In this document: positions 1-5,649 of the stretch, in pieces
Numbering within the stretch: the first letter of the stretch is position 1
How the letters are laid out: the number at the start of each line of letters is the position of its first letter
Source: Paludibacteraceae bacterium
Lineage (GTDB): Bacteria > Bacteroidota > Bacteroidia > Bacteroidales > Paludibacteraceae
DNA length: 6,700 nt
Reading direction: 5' to 3'
Assembly: GCA_904502115.1 (NCBI GenBank)
Contig: CAJGDW010000085.1
Coordinates: forward strand, 1 to 6,700
Made by a program: the position numbers and the translations under genes
The notes under the pieces: generated by a model
The model's input: only the letters and a program-made list of their open reading frames with translations
What the model was told of the DNA's origin: nothing
Database searches by the model: none

Positions 1-120
1 ACAACACATTTTGCTTAACGTTTTTGCACATATAAATCTTTTTCCGACCTCCACCAAATGTCGTCAGATTGAATCGCCTAAACGCCTCAACGACTAAACG
101 ATTAAACATCGCGTAGCGAT
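1..120 (+). repeat. Composite intergenic repeat element, copy 1 (left edge cut by window)
   Basis: This stretch aligns with 2952-3057. Shared blocks are TTAACGTTTTTG (15-26 and 2966-2977) and AATGTCGTCAGATT (57-70 and 3009-3022), the latter followed by GAATC. After this come octamer units (75-106) and a palindrome CATCGC-GTA-GCGAT (107-120). Positions 1-20 still match copy 2 at 15 of 20 bases, so the element probably continues left of the window. It contains no gene and lies downstream of the trxB terminator. The family is not one I recognise. Confidence 0.75.
75..106 (+). repeat. Four-unit octamer tandem array, consensus CGMYTMAA
   Basis: Four consecutive 8-base units start at 75, 83, 91 and 99. 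Each begins with CG and ends with AA, fitting CG[AC][CT]T[AC]AA. The array lies inside copy 1 of the composite element, between the GAAT that closes the core and the CATCGC palindrome. Copy 2 has exactly two slots at the same place (3028-3043), and a related array precedes pyrB (4003-4042). Confidence 0.85.
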
Positions 121-158
121 TTTTGTTTCGGTCTGTTGAAGGGTGTTTGGGTATAATA

Positions 159-184
159 AAAGCGGGCACTTCAGTGACCGCTTT
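159..184 (-). terminator. Likely terminator of the pyrI-trxB gene group
   Basis: The arms 159-170 and 173-184 pair as a stem of about 11 base pairs with one mismatch (166/177): AAAGCGG against CCGCTTT, then CAC against GTG, with a small TTCA loop. On the minus strand the stem is followed by a T-rich tail (TTTTATTATA). It begins about 25 bases past the trxB stop, as expected for an intrinsic terminator. The other side is also T-rich, so it might work weakly in both directions. Confidence 0.7.
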
Positions 185-200
185 CTATTTTAGCGCAATA

Positions 201-228
201 TACAAGCGACTAGTGACAATTGACAGTC
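201..228 (-). repeat. Degenerate heptamer tract overlapping the trxB 3' end
   Basis: Read on the minus strand, four 7-base units lie at 228-222, 221-215, 214-208 and 207-201: GACTGTC, AATTGTC, ACTAGTC and GCTTGTA. The TAG stop codon of trxB lies inside the third unit, so the last residues (TVNCH) are written in repeat sequence. The period is clear but the units are degenerate. Confidence 0.55.
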
Positions 229-1157
229 ATTAAGTAGCGTTCGGCTTCGATGGCGGCTTTGCAACCACTGCCTGCCGATGTGATGGCTTGGCGATAAATA
301 GGGTCGGCTACGTCGCCTGCTGCAAAAATACCTTCGATGTTGGTTTTGGGCGATGAACCTTGGGTGATGATGTAGCCAACTTCGTCGGTTTCTATGTATG
401 GTTTAAATACTTTAGAGTTGGGTTGGTGACCAATGGCCAAGAAGAAACCGTCAATGTCAATGTGTACATTTTCTTCGCCTTCTTCGCCTTTGTTTTTTAC
501 CAAGTTGGCACCTTCTACAACGCCATCGCCTGTTAGGCCTATGGTTTGGTGCTTGTACAAAATGGTAATGTTTTCTTTGTTTTTAACACGGTCTTGCATT
601 ACTTGCGATGCACGCAATACATCGCGGCGCACAATTAAATAAACGTGTTTACAAAGCGATGCAAGGTACATGGCTTCTTCGCAAGCGGTATCGCCACCAC
701 CTACGACTGCCACTACTTTCTTTCTGTAAAAGAACCCGTCGCAAGTTGCACATGCCGAAACTCCCGATCCTGCGTATTTGGCTTCGTCTTCCAATCCTAG
801 GTATTTGGCCGATGCGCCAGTGGCGATAATAACGGTGTGTGCCAAAAGGGTGGTAGTGCCGTCGATGGTTACTTTGTATGGCTTTTCAGAAAAGTCTACT
901 TCGGTAGCAATGCCCCAACGAATGTCAGCACCAAAGCGCAAGGCTTGTTGACGCAAATCGTCCATCATTTGCACACCAGTGGTTCCTTGTGGGTAACCCG
1001 GAAAATTTTCAATTTCGGTAGTGGTGGTTAATTGTCCGCCAGGTTGAATACCTTCGTACACCACTGGATTTAGTCCAGCACGTGATGCATAAATAGCAGC
1101 GGTAAGTCCGGCAGGGCCCGAGCCCAATATAAGGCAGTTTAAAATGTTTTGTTCCAT
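210..1157 (-). CDS. trxB: Thioredoxin-disulfide reductase
   Basis: This is an FAD- and NADPH-dependent cytosolic enzyme that reduces thioredoxin. All family landmarks are present in its 315 residues: the FAD dinucleotide fold GSGPAG (12-17), the redox-active pair CATC (Cys136, Cys139), the NADPH fold GGGDTA (153-158), a VRRDVLRAS stretch (176-184) whose two arginines fit NADPH 2'-phosphate binding, and FAAGDV (278-283) of the FAD domain. The length is normal for the low-molecular-weight bacterial type. The ATG gives the standard N-terminus directly before the FAD fold. The start is 6 bases past the LolA-like stop, with no clear Shine-Dalgarno sequence, so it is probably the last gene of the operon. 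The last five residues fall in a heptamer repeat tract, so the tail is probably not conserved. A hairpin terminator follows. Confidence 0.97.
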   Translation of the reverse strand: MEQNILNCLILGSGPAGLTAAIYASRAGLNPVVYEGIQPGGQLTTTTEIENFPGYPQGTTGVQMMDDLRQQALRFGADIRWGIATEVDFSEKPYKVTIDGTTTLLAHTVIIATGASAKYLGLEDEAKYAGSGVSACATCDGFFYRKKVVAVVGGGDTACEEAMYLASLCKHVYLIVRRDVLRASQVMQDRVKNKENITILYKHQTIGLTGDGVVEGANLVKNKGEEGEENVHIDIDGFFLAIGHQPNSKVFKPYIETDEVGYIITQGSSPKTNIEGIFAAGDVADPIYRQAITSAGSGCKAAIEAERYLMTVNCH

Positions 1158-1163
1158 GGTATT

Positions 1164-1808
1164 TTATCGGATGTCTATAATTTGTGCTTTGGGATATTTC
1201 TTTAAATCAAAAATCAACTCTTTTTCGCTAAAGTTTTTATTGGTGTCGATTTTTAAAATATCGATGGTGTTGGTCATGCCGTTTTTGCCGTAGGTGGTAA
1301 TTTGCAAGGGGCAGTAATTGCTCAAGTCTATTTTTAGCGATAGACGATGAAAATCTTCTGCCTTGTCTTCGGGGTACAAACTAACGATGGCAATTTTTTT
1401 ACCATTTTCTGTGCTGTATTCGGGCTTGGGAATTTGGTATCCCTCGCTGTACATGCTCATAATTTGGGTAGGGTCCATGTCGCTAATTTCGCTTTCGGCA
1501 GGACTGCTGATGGTAATTTCGTTTACATCGGGTTGGTAGATGTACAAATTGGTGCCATCAAAGTTCATGGTAGCGAACGATGTACTCAGTACAAAACGTT
1601 TATCGCGTGTTTTTAAGTTGCCATTTACCGATGTTTGTTGTCCCGTTTGAGCATCGTCGATGCTAATTTTGAGCGACATTTCGGTGCCGGTAGATTGTTT
1701 GTAAAGGCTTGATGTTTTGTCGAGCAAGGCAACGGCTTCTTCGTTTACTTCGGCAAAAAGCAAGGTTGCAAAGCAACACAAAAGGGCAATGATTCCAAAT
1801 TTCTTCAT
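1164..1808 (-). CDS. LolA-like outer-membrane lipoprotein carrier
   Basis: This is a predicted periplasmic protein of 214 residues. The start is taken at 1808 because it gives a good signal peptide: MKK, a hydrophobic stretch to about residue 18, and likely cleavage after Ala19 (LLFA/EV). A start 10 codons further upstream would put a charged stretch before the signal and lie inside the preceding gene. The mature part looks like the LolA/LolB fold of curved beta strands. The ending KYPKAQIIDIR resembles the C-terminus of Bacteroidales LolA-like proteins as I remember them. LolA carries lipoproteins from the inner to the outer membrane, and that role is inferred from family resemblance. There is no proper lipobox despite Cys11-Cys12. 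One base separates it from the flavin reductase stop and 6 bases from trxB, so it is surely cotranscribed. Confidence 0.82.
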   Translation of the reverse strand: MKKFGIIALLCCFATLLFAEVNEEAVALLDKTSSLYKQSTGTEMSLKISIDDAQTGQQTSVNGNLKTRDKRFVLSTSFATMNFDGTNLYIYQPDVNEITISSPAESEISDMDPTQIMSMYSEGYQIPKPEYSTENGKKIAIVSLYPEDKAEDFHRLSLKIDLSNYCPLQITTYGKNGMTNTIDILKIDTNKNFSEKELIFDLKKYPKAQIIDIR

Positions 1809-1809
1809 A

Positions 1810-2379
1810 TTATTTCTTTTTCTGTACCGACCATCCAAATTTGCCGATACGGTTTCCTAACTGATAGTATTGACCATGGCTGTAGGCCAAAAGTTTAGCG
1901 GCTTCTAGGTCGAAAGCATCAGTTTCTGGATTGATGTACTTGGTATCGGCTTGAATGTTCACCACTTTGGCTATGAACATATCGTGCGTGCCTAATTCTT
2001 TAATTTCTACTACCTCGCATTCAATGTTTAGGGGCGACTCTACAATAATAGGCGCTTTAACACATTGAGCAGGCGCAGCGGTTAATTTCATTTCGGCAAA
2101 TTTGTTCACATCTTTGCCCGATTTTACTCCGCACCAGTCGGTAGCGTATGCCAATGCCTCTGTAGTTAGGTTGAGTACAAAACAACCACTGTTTTTAATT
2201 AAGTTGTACGAGTGGCGCGATTTGCGTACCGAGATATAACACATAGCAGGGTCGGAGCAGATGGTACCTGTCCAACTAACGGTAATGATGTTATAATCTT
2301 TGGGTGTTTCGCCACAACTTACCATAAGGGCTGGCAAGGGGTAGATCAGCGTGCCGGGTTTCCAGTTTACTTTGCTCAT
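1810..2379 (-). CDS. Flavin reductase-family protein (FMN-binding split barrel)
   Basis: The 189 residues match the flavin reductase-like, FMN-binding split-barrel family. Family-typical stretches are NIITVSWTGTICSDP (30-44), YISVRKSRHSYNLI (48-61), DWCGVKSGKDVNKF (81-94), the GTHDMFIAKV strand (130-139) and the closing GKFGWSV (179-185). Such proteins bind FMN and use NAD(P)H to reduce flavin or act as flavoredoxin-like carriers. The true substrate cannot be read from sequence. Its ATG overlaps the pyrI stop as ATGA, which suggests translational coupling, and the LolA-like gene starts one base after its stop. I recall a pyrB-pyrI-flavin reductase order in other Bacteroidales, which would suggest a conserved but unexplained association with pyrimidine synthesis. 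Confidence 0.85.
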   Translation of the reverse strand: MSKVNWKPGTLIYPLPALMVSCGETPKDYNIITVSWTGTICSDPAMCYISVRKSRHSYNLIKNSGCFVLNLTTEALAYATDWCGVKSGKDVNKFAEMKLTAAPAQCVKAPIIVESPLNIECEVVEIKELGTHDMFIAKVVNIQADTKYINPETDAFDLEAAKLLAYSHGQYYQLGNRIGKFGWSVQKKK

Positions 2380-2837
2380 TTTAAAATGCAGTCTTCGCGG
2401 TTAATAACTCGTTCGCAATAGTGGCATTTAACTGTACCTTTTTCTGCATCCAACAAATGGAAATGAGTAGGAACGTGTTCTTTATTGGTTACGCACATGG
2501 GGTTAACGCATTGCAACACATCTACGATATCATCGGGAATAGCCAATCTTACTTTTTCTACTACCTGATAATCTTTGATGATGTTGATGTGTGCATTAGG
2601 GGCAATAATAGCCAATTTGTTTAACTCTTCGGTGTCCAAATACCTGTCGGCTATTTTTAAAACTCCCTTGGTGCCTAGTTTTTCGCTGCGTAGGTTGTTG
2701 CCGATGGTAATTTTGTCTTCGGTTTCGTCTAAATGCAACAAACTTACCACCTTAAACAAGCGGTTAGCAGGGATATGGTCTATTACGGTGCCGTTTTCTA
2801 GGGCACGTACTACTAATTCTGTTTTACTTGCTTTCAT
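2376..2837 (-). CDS. pyrI: Aspartate carbamoyltransferase regulatory subunit
   Basis: This subunit binds nucleotide effectors and joins catalytic trimers into the allosteric holoenzyme. From the ATG at 2837 the protein is 153 residues, the same length as the E. coli subunit. NGTVIDHIPA (15-24) marks the N-terminal nucleotide-binding domain. Cys110, Cys115, Cys138 and Cys141 form the Cx4C...Cx2C zinc site that contacts the catalytic chain. The frame stays open upstream to 2951, but those 38 codons are intergenic repeat sequence and are not PyrI-like, so I reject that start. The stop overlaps the next gene's start (ATGA). Unusually, 255 bases of repeats separate it from pyrB. I see no good TAnnTTTG promoter in that gap, so it probably relies on pyrB transcription. 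Confidence 0.96.
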   Translation of the reverse strand: MKASKTELVVRALENGTVIDHIPANRLFKVVSLLHLDETEDKITIGNNLRSEKLGTKGVLKIADRYLDTEELNKLAIIAPNAHINIIKDYQVVEKVRLAIPDDIVDVLQCVNPMCVTNKEHVPTHFHLLDAEKGTVKCHYCERVINREDCILK

Positions 2838-2854
2838 ATAATAAAGATTAATAT

Positions 2855-2951
2855 TCGCTTCGCTCAAGGTTCCCCGATTCAATCTTCCTCGTGATTTCCG
2901 TTCGGGCTTTTTTAATACAAAAACTACGAGAGCTGAACTCGCTTCGCTCAA
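2855..2951. repeat. Direct repeat TCGCTTCGCTCAA (two copies) in the pyrB-pyrI gap
   Basis: The identical 13-mer occurs at 2855-2867 and 2939-2951, 84 bases apart. Each contains GCTTCGC, the complement of GCGAAGC, a sequence known to fold into a very stable three-base-loop DNA mini-hairpin. The right copy sits in the loop of a larger inverted repeat, with CGAGAG (2927-2932) pairing CTCTCG (2959-2964). Between the copies, CGATTCAATCT (2875-2885) is the exact reverse complement of AGATTGAATCG (66-76) in the composite element, so this looks like a third, inverted fragment of it. Confidence 0.6.
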
Positions 2952-3057
2952 ACAGCACCTCTCGTTTAACGTTTTTGTCTTTAAAAAGCTTTTCCCTCAC
3001 TCCAACACAATGTCGTCAGATTTGAATCGACTCACCGAATGATCATCGCAAAGTGAT
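2952..3057 (+). repeat. Composite intergenic repeat element, copy 2
   Basis: This copy matches 1-120 in the same orientation and block order: TTAACGTTTTTG (2966-2977), AATGTCGTCAGATT (3009-3022), GAAT, two octamer slots (3028-3035 and 3036-3043), then CATCGC-AAA-GTGAT (3044-3057). It differs from copy 1 by exactly 16 bases, or two octamers, in the array. Its palindrome differs in one arm base and the loop. It lies between pyrB and pyrI, genes that are normally adjacent. Confidence 0.8.
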
Positions 3058-3092
3058 TAACTTCTAACTTCTAACTCCTAACTCCTAACTAT
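3058..3092 (-). repeat. Five-unit heptamer tract abutting the pyrB stop
   Basis: On the plus strand TAACTTC occurs twice (3058, 3065), TAACTCC twice (3072, 3079) and TAACTAT once (3086). The last unit ends at 3092, and the pyrB stop codon occupies 3093-3095. The tract also begins the base after the palindrome of composite element copy 2, so the two repeats are joined without spacer. Confidence 0.85.
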
Positions 3093-4001
3093 TTAGACAA
3101 GTCCTAAAATGGAGCAGATAACGGCTTGACGCGCGTAAACCCCGTTTTTGGCTTGCTCAAAGTAGTAGGCTTTTGGATTGTTGTCTACATCTTCGGCAAT
3201 TTCGGTAAGGCGAGGAAGCGGATGCAAAATACGCAAGTTGTCTTTGGTTCCTTCTAACATGTTGTTGTGCAACGAATAGGTGTTGCGTACTTTTTCGTAT
3301 TCAACAGGATCGGTAAAACGTTCTTGTTGTACACGTGTCATGTACAAAATGTCCGATTCGTTTAAGATACGGTTCATATCTTCGTATTCGTGGTATTCAA
3401 TGCCGTTTTCTTTGCAGAAGGTACGGTATTGTTCGGGAATACGCAACTCGGGTGGCGATACAAAGTTGTATCGTGGATTAAAGTAACGCATGGCCATTAG
3501 CAACGAGTGTACGGTACGTCCGTATTTTAAGTCGCCTACCATGCTAAGGGTAAGGTCGGTTAGTTTGCCTTGTGTTTTTTTGATGGAGTACAAGTCGAGC
3601 ATGGTTTGAGTAGGGTGCTGGTTAGCACCATCGCCTGCGTTGATAACGGGTACGCTAGCTACTTCTGATGCGTAACGTGCTGCTCCTTCTACGGGGTGAC
3701 GCATAATAATAAGGTCTACGTAGTTGCTTACCATTTTAATGGTATCTTTTAGGCTTTCGCCTTTAGAAGAACTAGAGGTTGATGCGTCAGAAAAACCAAT
3801 AACCCTACCGCCCAATCGGTTTACGGCAGTTTCAAAACTGAGTCGGGTACGGGTAGAGGGTTCAAAAAACAAGGTGGCCACCAATTTGCCTTCTAGTAGG
3901 CGGGTATTGGGATTTTTCTCAAATTGTTCGGCCAAATCCAAAATACGCAAAATATCTTCTTTGCTGTAATCGGTAATGGATACTAAACCGTTGCTTTTCA
4001 T
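3093..4001 (-). CDS. pyrB: Aspartate carbamoyltransferase catalytic subunit
   Basis: This enzyme catalyses the first committed step of pyrimidine synthesis: carbamoyl phosphate plus aspartate gives N-carbamoyl-aspartate. The 302 residues are full length (E. coli has about 310). The carbamoyl phosphate signature FFEPSTRTR is at 45-53. The flexible SSSKGES loop (77-83) carries the Ser and Lys reached from the neighbouring chain. HPTQTMLDL is at 129-137, GDLKYGRTVHSL at 157-168, the aspartate-binding TRVQQERF at 222-229, and HPLPR at 260-264. The presence of pyrI indicates the allosteric type. No TAnnTTTG promoter is visible upstream, and the leader consists of an octamer array and a REP-like element. 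Transcription therefore comes either from the DUF1015 promoter or from a promoter I cannot recognise. Confidence 0.98.
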   Translation of the reverse strand: MKSNGLVSITDYSKEDILRILDLAEQFEKNPNTRLLEGKLVATLFFEPSTRTRLSFETAVNRLGGRVIGFSDASTSSSSKGESLKDTIKMVSNYVDLIIMRHPVEGAARYASEVASVPVINAGDGANQHPTQTMLDLYSIKKTQGKLTDLTLSMVGDLKYGRTVHSLLMAMRYFNPRYNFVSPPELRIPEQYRTFCKENGIEYHEYEDMNRILNESDILYMTRVQQERFTDPVEYEKVRNTYSLHNNMLEGTKDNLRILHPLPRLTEIAEDVDNNPKAYYFEQAKNGVYARQAVICSILGLV

Positions 4002-4002
4002 A

Positions 4003-4042
4003 TTAAATTGTTTAGTCGTTGAGTCGTTTAGTTGTTTAAACG
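4003..4042 (-). repeat. Octamer tandem array directly before the pyrB start
   Basis: Read on the minus strand, units at 4042-4035, 4034-4027, 4026-4019 and 4018-4011 fit C[AG]NYTMAA, and the second to fourth follow the CGACTAAA type closely. A fifth, poorer unit (CAATTTAA, 4010-4003) ends one base before the pyrB ATG. Units match those at 75-106, here in the opposite genome orientation and without the core and palindrome. The array would form the proximal 5' leader of pyrB. Confidence 0.8.
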
Positions 4043-4129
4043 AACAATTCGGTCCCTGAGCCTGCGGTCCCTGAGCTTGTCGAAGGGTTGTCGAAGCACT
4101 ATCGAAGGGTCGAGGTGCCGAATTGTTCG
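4041..4129. repeat. REP-like palindromic element between the DUF1015 gene and pyrB
   Basis: The perfect 12-base inverted ends CGAACAATTCGG (4041-4052) and CCGAATTGTTCG (4118-4129) enclose ordered internal repeats. A 15-mer CGGTCCCTGAGCYTG occurs twice in tandem (4050-4064, 4065-4079; one mismatch). Three 11-mers beginning TCGAAG follow (4080, 4091, 4102). The segment CCCTGAGCTTGTCGAAGGG (4069-4087) is the reverse complement of a CCCTTCGACARGCTCAGGG core that I remember as a REP-type repeat in many bacteria. It could fold in RNA and act as a processing or attenuation site between the two genes, which is inference. Confidence 0.75.
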
Positions 4130-4149
4130 CAATTTTTGTTGTTTAGTGA

Positions 4150-5394
4150 TTACACCAATTTGTGGATTACCAATCCAGAACGCAATTTAGGTTCAAACCA
4201 AGTGGTTTTAGGAGGCATGATGTTGCCGGTGTCGGCAATATCGATAAGTTGTTTCATAGAAACAGGGTATAGTGCCAAAGCAACTTTCATTTCGCCGCTG
4301 TCTACGCGTTTTTTCAATTCGCCCAAACCACGGATACCGCCTACAAAGTCGATGCGTTTGTCGCTGCGTAGGTCTTTGATGCCCAAAATTTCGTCCAAAA
4401 TTAGGTTCGACGAAATGGTTACGTCCAACACGCCAATAGGATCGTTGTCGTTGTAAGTACCTTCTTTTGCGGTTAGCGAGTACCAACGTCCCGATAGGTA
4501 AAGTGAGAAATTATGAAGTGCATTGGGTTTGTAAATTTCTTCGCCCATGTCTTGTACGTCAAAGTTAGCAGCTAGGGCTTGTAGGAATGCTTCGTCCGAT
4601 AAACCATTCAAATCTTTTACTACGCGGTTGTAGTCGATGATGTTTAGTTGGTTATCGGGGAAACATACAGCCAAGAAGTAGTTGTATTCTTCGTCGCCTT
4701 GGTGGTTAGGGTTTTGACGGCGTTTTTCGTCGCCTACCAATGCAGCTGCAGCACTACGGTGGTGACCATCGGCAATGTACATCGAAGGAATAGCAGCAAA
4801 TAATTCGGTAATGCGAGCAATGGTAGCTTCGTTATCAATTACCCAGAAGTGGTGACCAAAACCATCGGGAGCAACAAAGTCGTATTCTGCTTCTTTGCTG
4901 GTAACTTCGGCTACAATAGCGTCTAGTTCGTCTTGGTGTGGGTATGCAAAGAATACGGGCTCAATGTTGGCGTTGTTTACACGCACGTGTTTCATACGAT
5001 CTTCTTCTTTGTCGCGACGGGTAAGCTCGTGTTTTTTGATGTTACCGGTCATGTAATCTTCTACGGCTGCGCAAACTACCAAACCATATTGGGTTTTGCC
5101 GTTCATGGTTTGTGCATATACGTAGTAGTTTTCTTTGTTGTCTTGTACCAACCAGCCGTTGTCTTGGAATTTTTGGAAGTTTTCGGCGGCTTTGGTGTAT
5201 ACGGCAGGATCGTGTTCGTCGGTGCCTATGGGGAAATCAATTTCAGGTTTGATGATGTGATACAACGATTTTTCGTTACCTTCTGCTTCGGCGCGTGCTT
5301 CGTCAGAGTTCAATACGTCGTAAGGACGAGAAGCTACTTGCTCTACAAGTGCTTTTGGAGGGCGAATGCCCTTGAAAGGTTTTATAACTGCCAT
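4150..5394 (-). CDS. DUF1015 family protein
   Basis: This 414-residue cytosolic protein has no signal peptide or membrane segment and matches the DUF1015 family over its whole length. Landmarks are the N-terminal PFKGIRPPK (6-14) and SRPYDVL (22-28), the charged KHELTRRDKEEDR (121-133), IADGHHRSAAA (207-217), and the C-terminal MPPKTTWFEPKLRSGL (393-408). The biochemical role is unsettled to my knowledge. The DGHHR motif resembles the phosphate-binding GERRxxA box of ParB-like and free-serine-kinase proteins, and I remember DUF1015 genes next to serA and serC in Bacteroides. A link to serine metabolism is possible but neither gene is in this window. The start is the ATG at 5394, with a TAnnTTTG promoter about 28 bases upstream. 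A repeat-filled gap of 148 bases leads to pyrB. Confidence 0.93.
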   Translation of the reverse strand: MAVIKPFKGIRPPKALVEQVASRPYDVLNSDEARAEAEGNEKSLYHIIKPEIDFPIGTDEHDPAVYTKAAENFQKFQDNGWLVQDNKENYYVYAQTMNGKTQYGLVVCAAVEDYMTGNIKKHELTRRDKEEDRMKHVRVNNANIEPVFFAYPHQDELDAIVAEVTSKEAEYDFVAPDGFGHHFWVIDNEATIARITELFAAIPSMYIADGHHRSAAAALVGDEKRRQNPNHQGDEEYNYFLAVCFPDNQLNIIDYNRVVKDLNGLSDEAFLQALAANFDVQDMGEEIYKPNALHNFSLYLSGRWYSLTAKEGTYNDNDPIGVLDVTISSNLILDEILGIKDLRSDKRIDFVGGIRGLGELKKRVDSGEMKVALALYPVSMKQLIDIADTGNIMPPKTTWFEPKLRSGLVIHKLV

Positions 5395-5421
5395 AGTTTT
5401 GTTTGTTTTGTTACATTGTTA

Positions 5422-5429
5422 CAAAGGTA
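5422..5429 (-). promoter_or_regulatory. Putative -7 element of the DUF1015 gene
   Basis: On the minus strand this reads TACCTTTG, an exact match to the Bacteroidota -7 consensus TAnnTTTG. It lies 27 bases upstream of the start codon, which would give a leader of about 20-25 bases. I see no TTG at the usual -33 distance, where the sequence is instead a run of A/T and a heptamer tract, so the upstream element is weak. Confidence 0.6.
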
Positions 5430-5436
5430 TAAAAAA

Positions 5437-5457
5437 TAGTTGAGAGTAGAGAGTAGT
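5437..5457 (-). repeat. Short heptamer tract upstream of the DUF1015 gene
   Basis: Three degenerate 7-base units lie at 5437, 5444 and 5451 (TAGTTGA, GAGTAGA, GAGTAGT). They share the period of the tracts at the trxB and pyrB 3' ends. The tract occupies the place where the -33 promoter element of the DUF1015 gene would be. Confidence 0.45.
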
Positions 5458-5501
5458 GATCTATTTTTTTATTAGTGAGTAAAAGTTTTTTTGGGAGAAA
5501 G

Positions 5502-5534
5502 TTGCGAGAAAAGAGAAAAAATGTTCTATCTTTG
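5502..5534 (+). promoter_or_regulatory. Promoter of tRNA-Ser
   Basis: TTG at 5502-5504 and TATCTTTG at 5527-5534 are separated by 22 bases, fitting the Bacteroidota pattern TTG-N(17-23)-TAnnTTTG. The mature tRNA begins 11 bases past the -7 box, so the 5' leader removed by RNase P would be very short. The mnmA promoter has the same boxes and spacing. Confidence 0.75.
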
Positions 5535-5544
5535 CAGTGCTTTT

Positions 5545-5631
5545 GGAAAGATGCCAGAGTGGTCGAATGGGCCGCACTCGAAATGCGGTGTACGGGTAAC
5601 TGTACCGGGGGTTCGAATCCCTCTCTTTCCG
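5545..5631 (+). tRNA. tRNA-Ser (anticodon CGA)
   Basis: The 87-base class II tRNA folds fully. The acceptor GGAAAGA (5545-5551) pairs TCTTTCC (5624-5630), with discriminator G at 5631 as usual for serine. The anticodon stem is CCGCA/TGCGG (5572-5576 and 5584-5588), with loop CTCGAAA and anticodon CGA at 5579-5581 reading UCG. The long variable arm is closed by GTAC/GTAC, as expected for tRNA-Ser. The T arm has loop TTCGAAT (5612-5618) with stem GGGGG/CCCTC. The CCA end is not encoded and must be added by nucleotidyltransferase. Confidence 0.97.
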
Positions 5632-5635
5632 CAAG

Positions 5636-5649
5636 CTGACTTCGGTCAG
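5636..5649 (+). other. C(UUCG)G tetraloop hairpin just after tRNA-Ser
   Basis: CTGAC (5636-5640), loop TTCG and GTCAG (5645-5649) form a perfect 5-bp stem closed by C-G around UUCG, an exceptionally stable RNA tetraloop. It begins 4 bases after the tRNA discriminator base, so it would sit in the 3' trailer that must be trimmed. It could stop or slow 3' exonucleases. Confidence 0.7.

Noticed and set aside
75..106. CRISPR-like array
   Set aside because: The units are 8-base tandem repeats without unique spacers, and no cas gene is present.
433..1031. Plus-strand open frames opposite trxB
   Set aside because: They are antisense shadows of a fully supported trxB and show no recognisable protein features.
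1773..1778. Possible lipoprotein cysteine in the LolA-like signal region (Cys11-Cys12)
   Set aside because: The residues before it (IALL) do not form a lipobox, and a better signal peptidase I site follows Ala19.
1809..1838. Earlier start for the LolA-like gene
   Set aside because: It lies inside the flavin reductase gene and would put a charged segment before the signal peptide.
2871..2918. Terminator candidate between pyrB and pyrI (CCCGA...TCGGG then a T-run)
   Set aside because: The stem is only about 5 bp with a loop of about 30 bases and the T-run is on the strand opposite to pyrB transcription, so it is too weak to call.
2838..2951. 38-codon upstream extension of pyrI
   Set aside because: The extra codons are translated intergenic repeat, and PyrI from 2837 already has the full family length of 153 residues.
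4208..4486. Minus-strand 92-codon frame within the DUF1015 gene
   Set aside because: It is an out-of-frame overlap of the conserved DUF1015 C-terminal region, rich in Arg and Gln, typical of a shadow frame.
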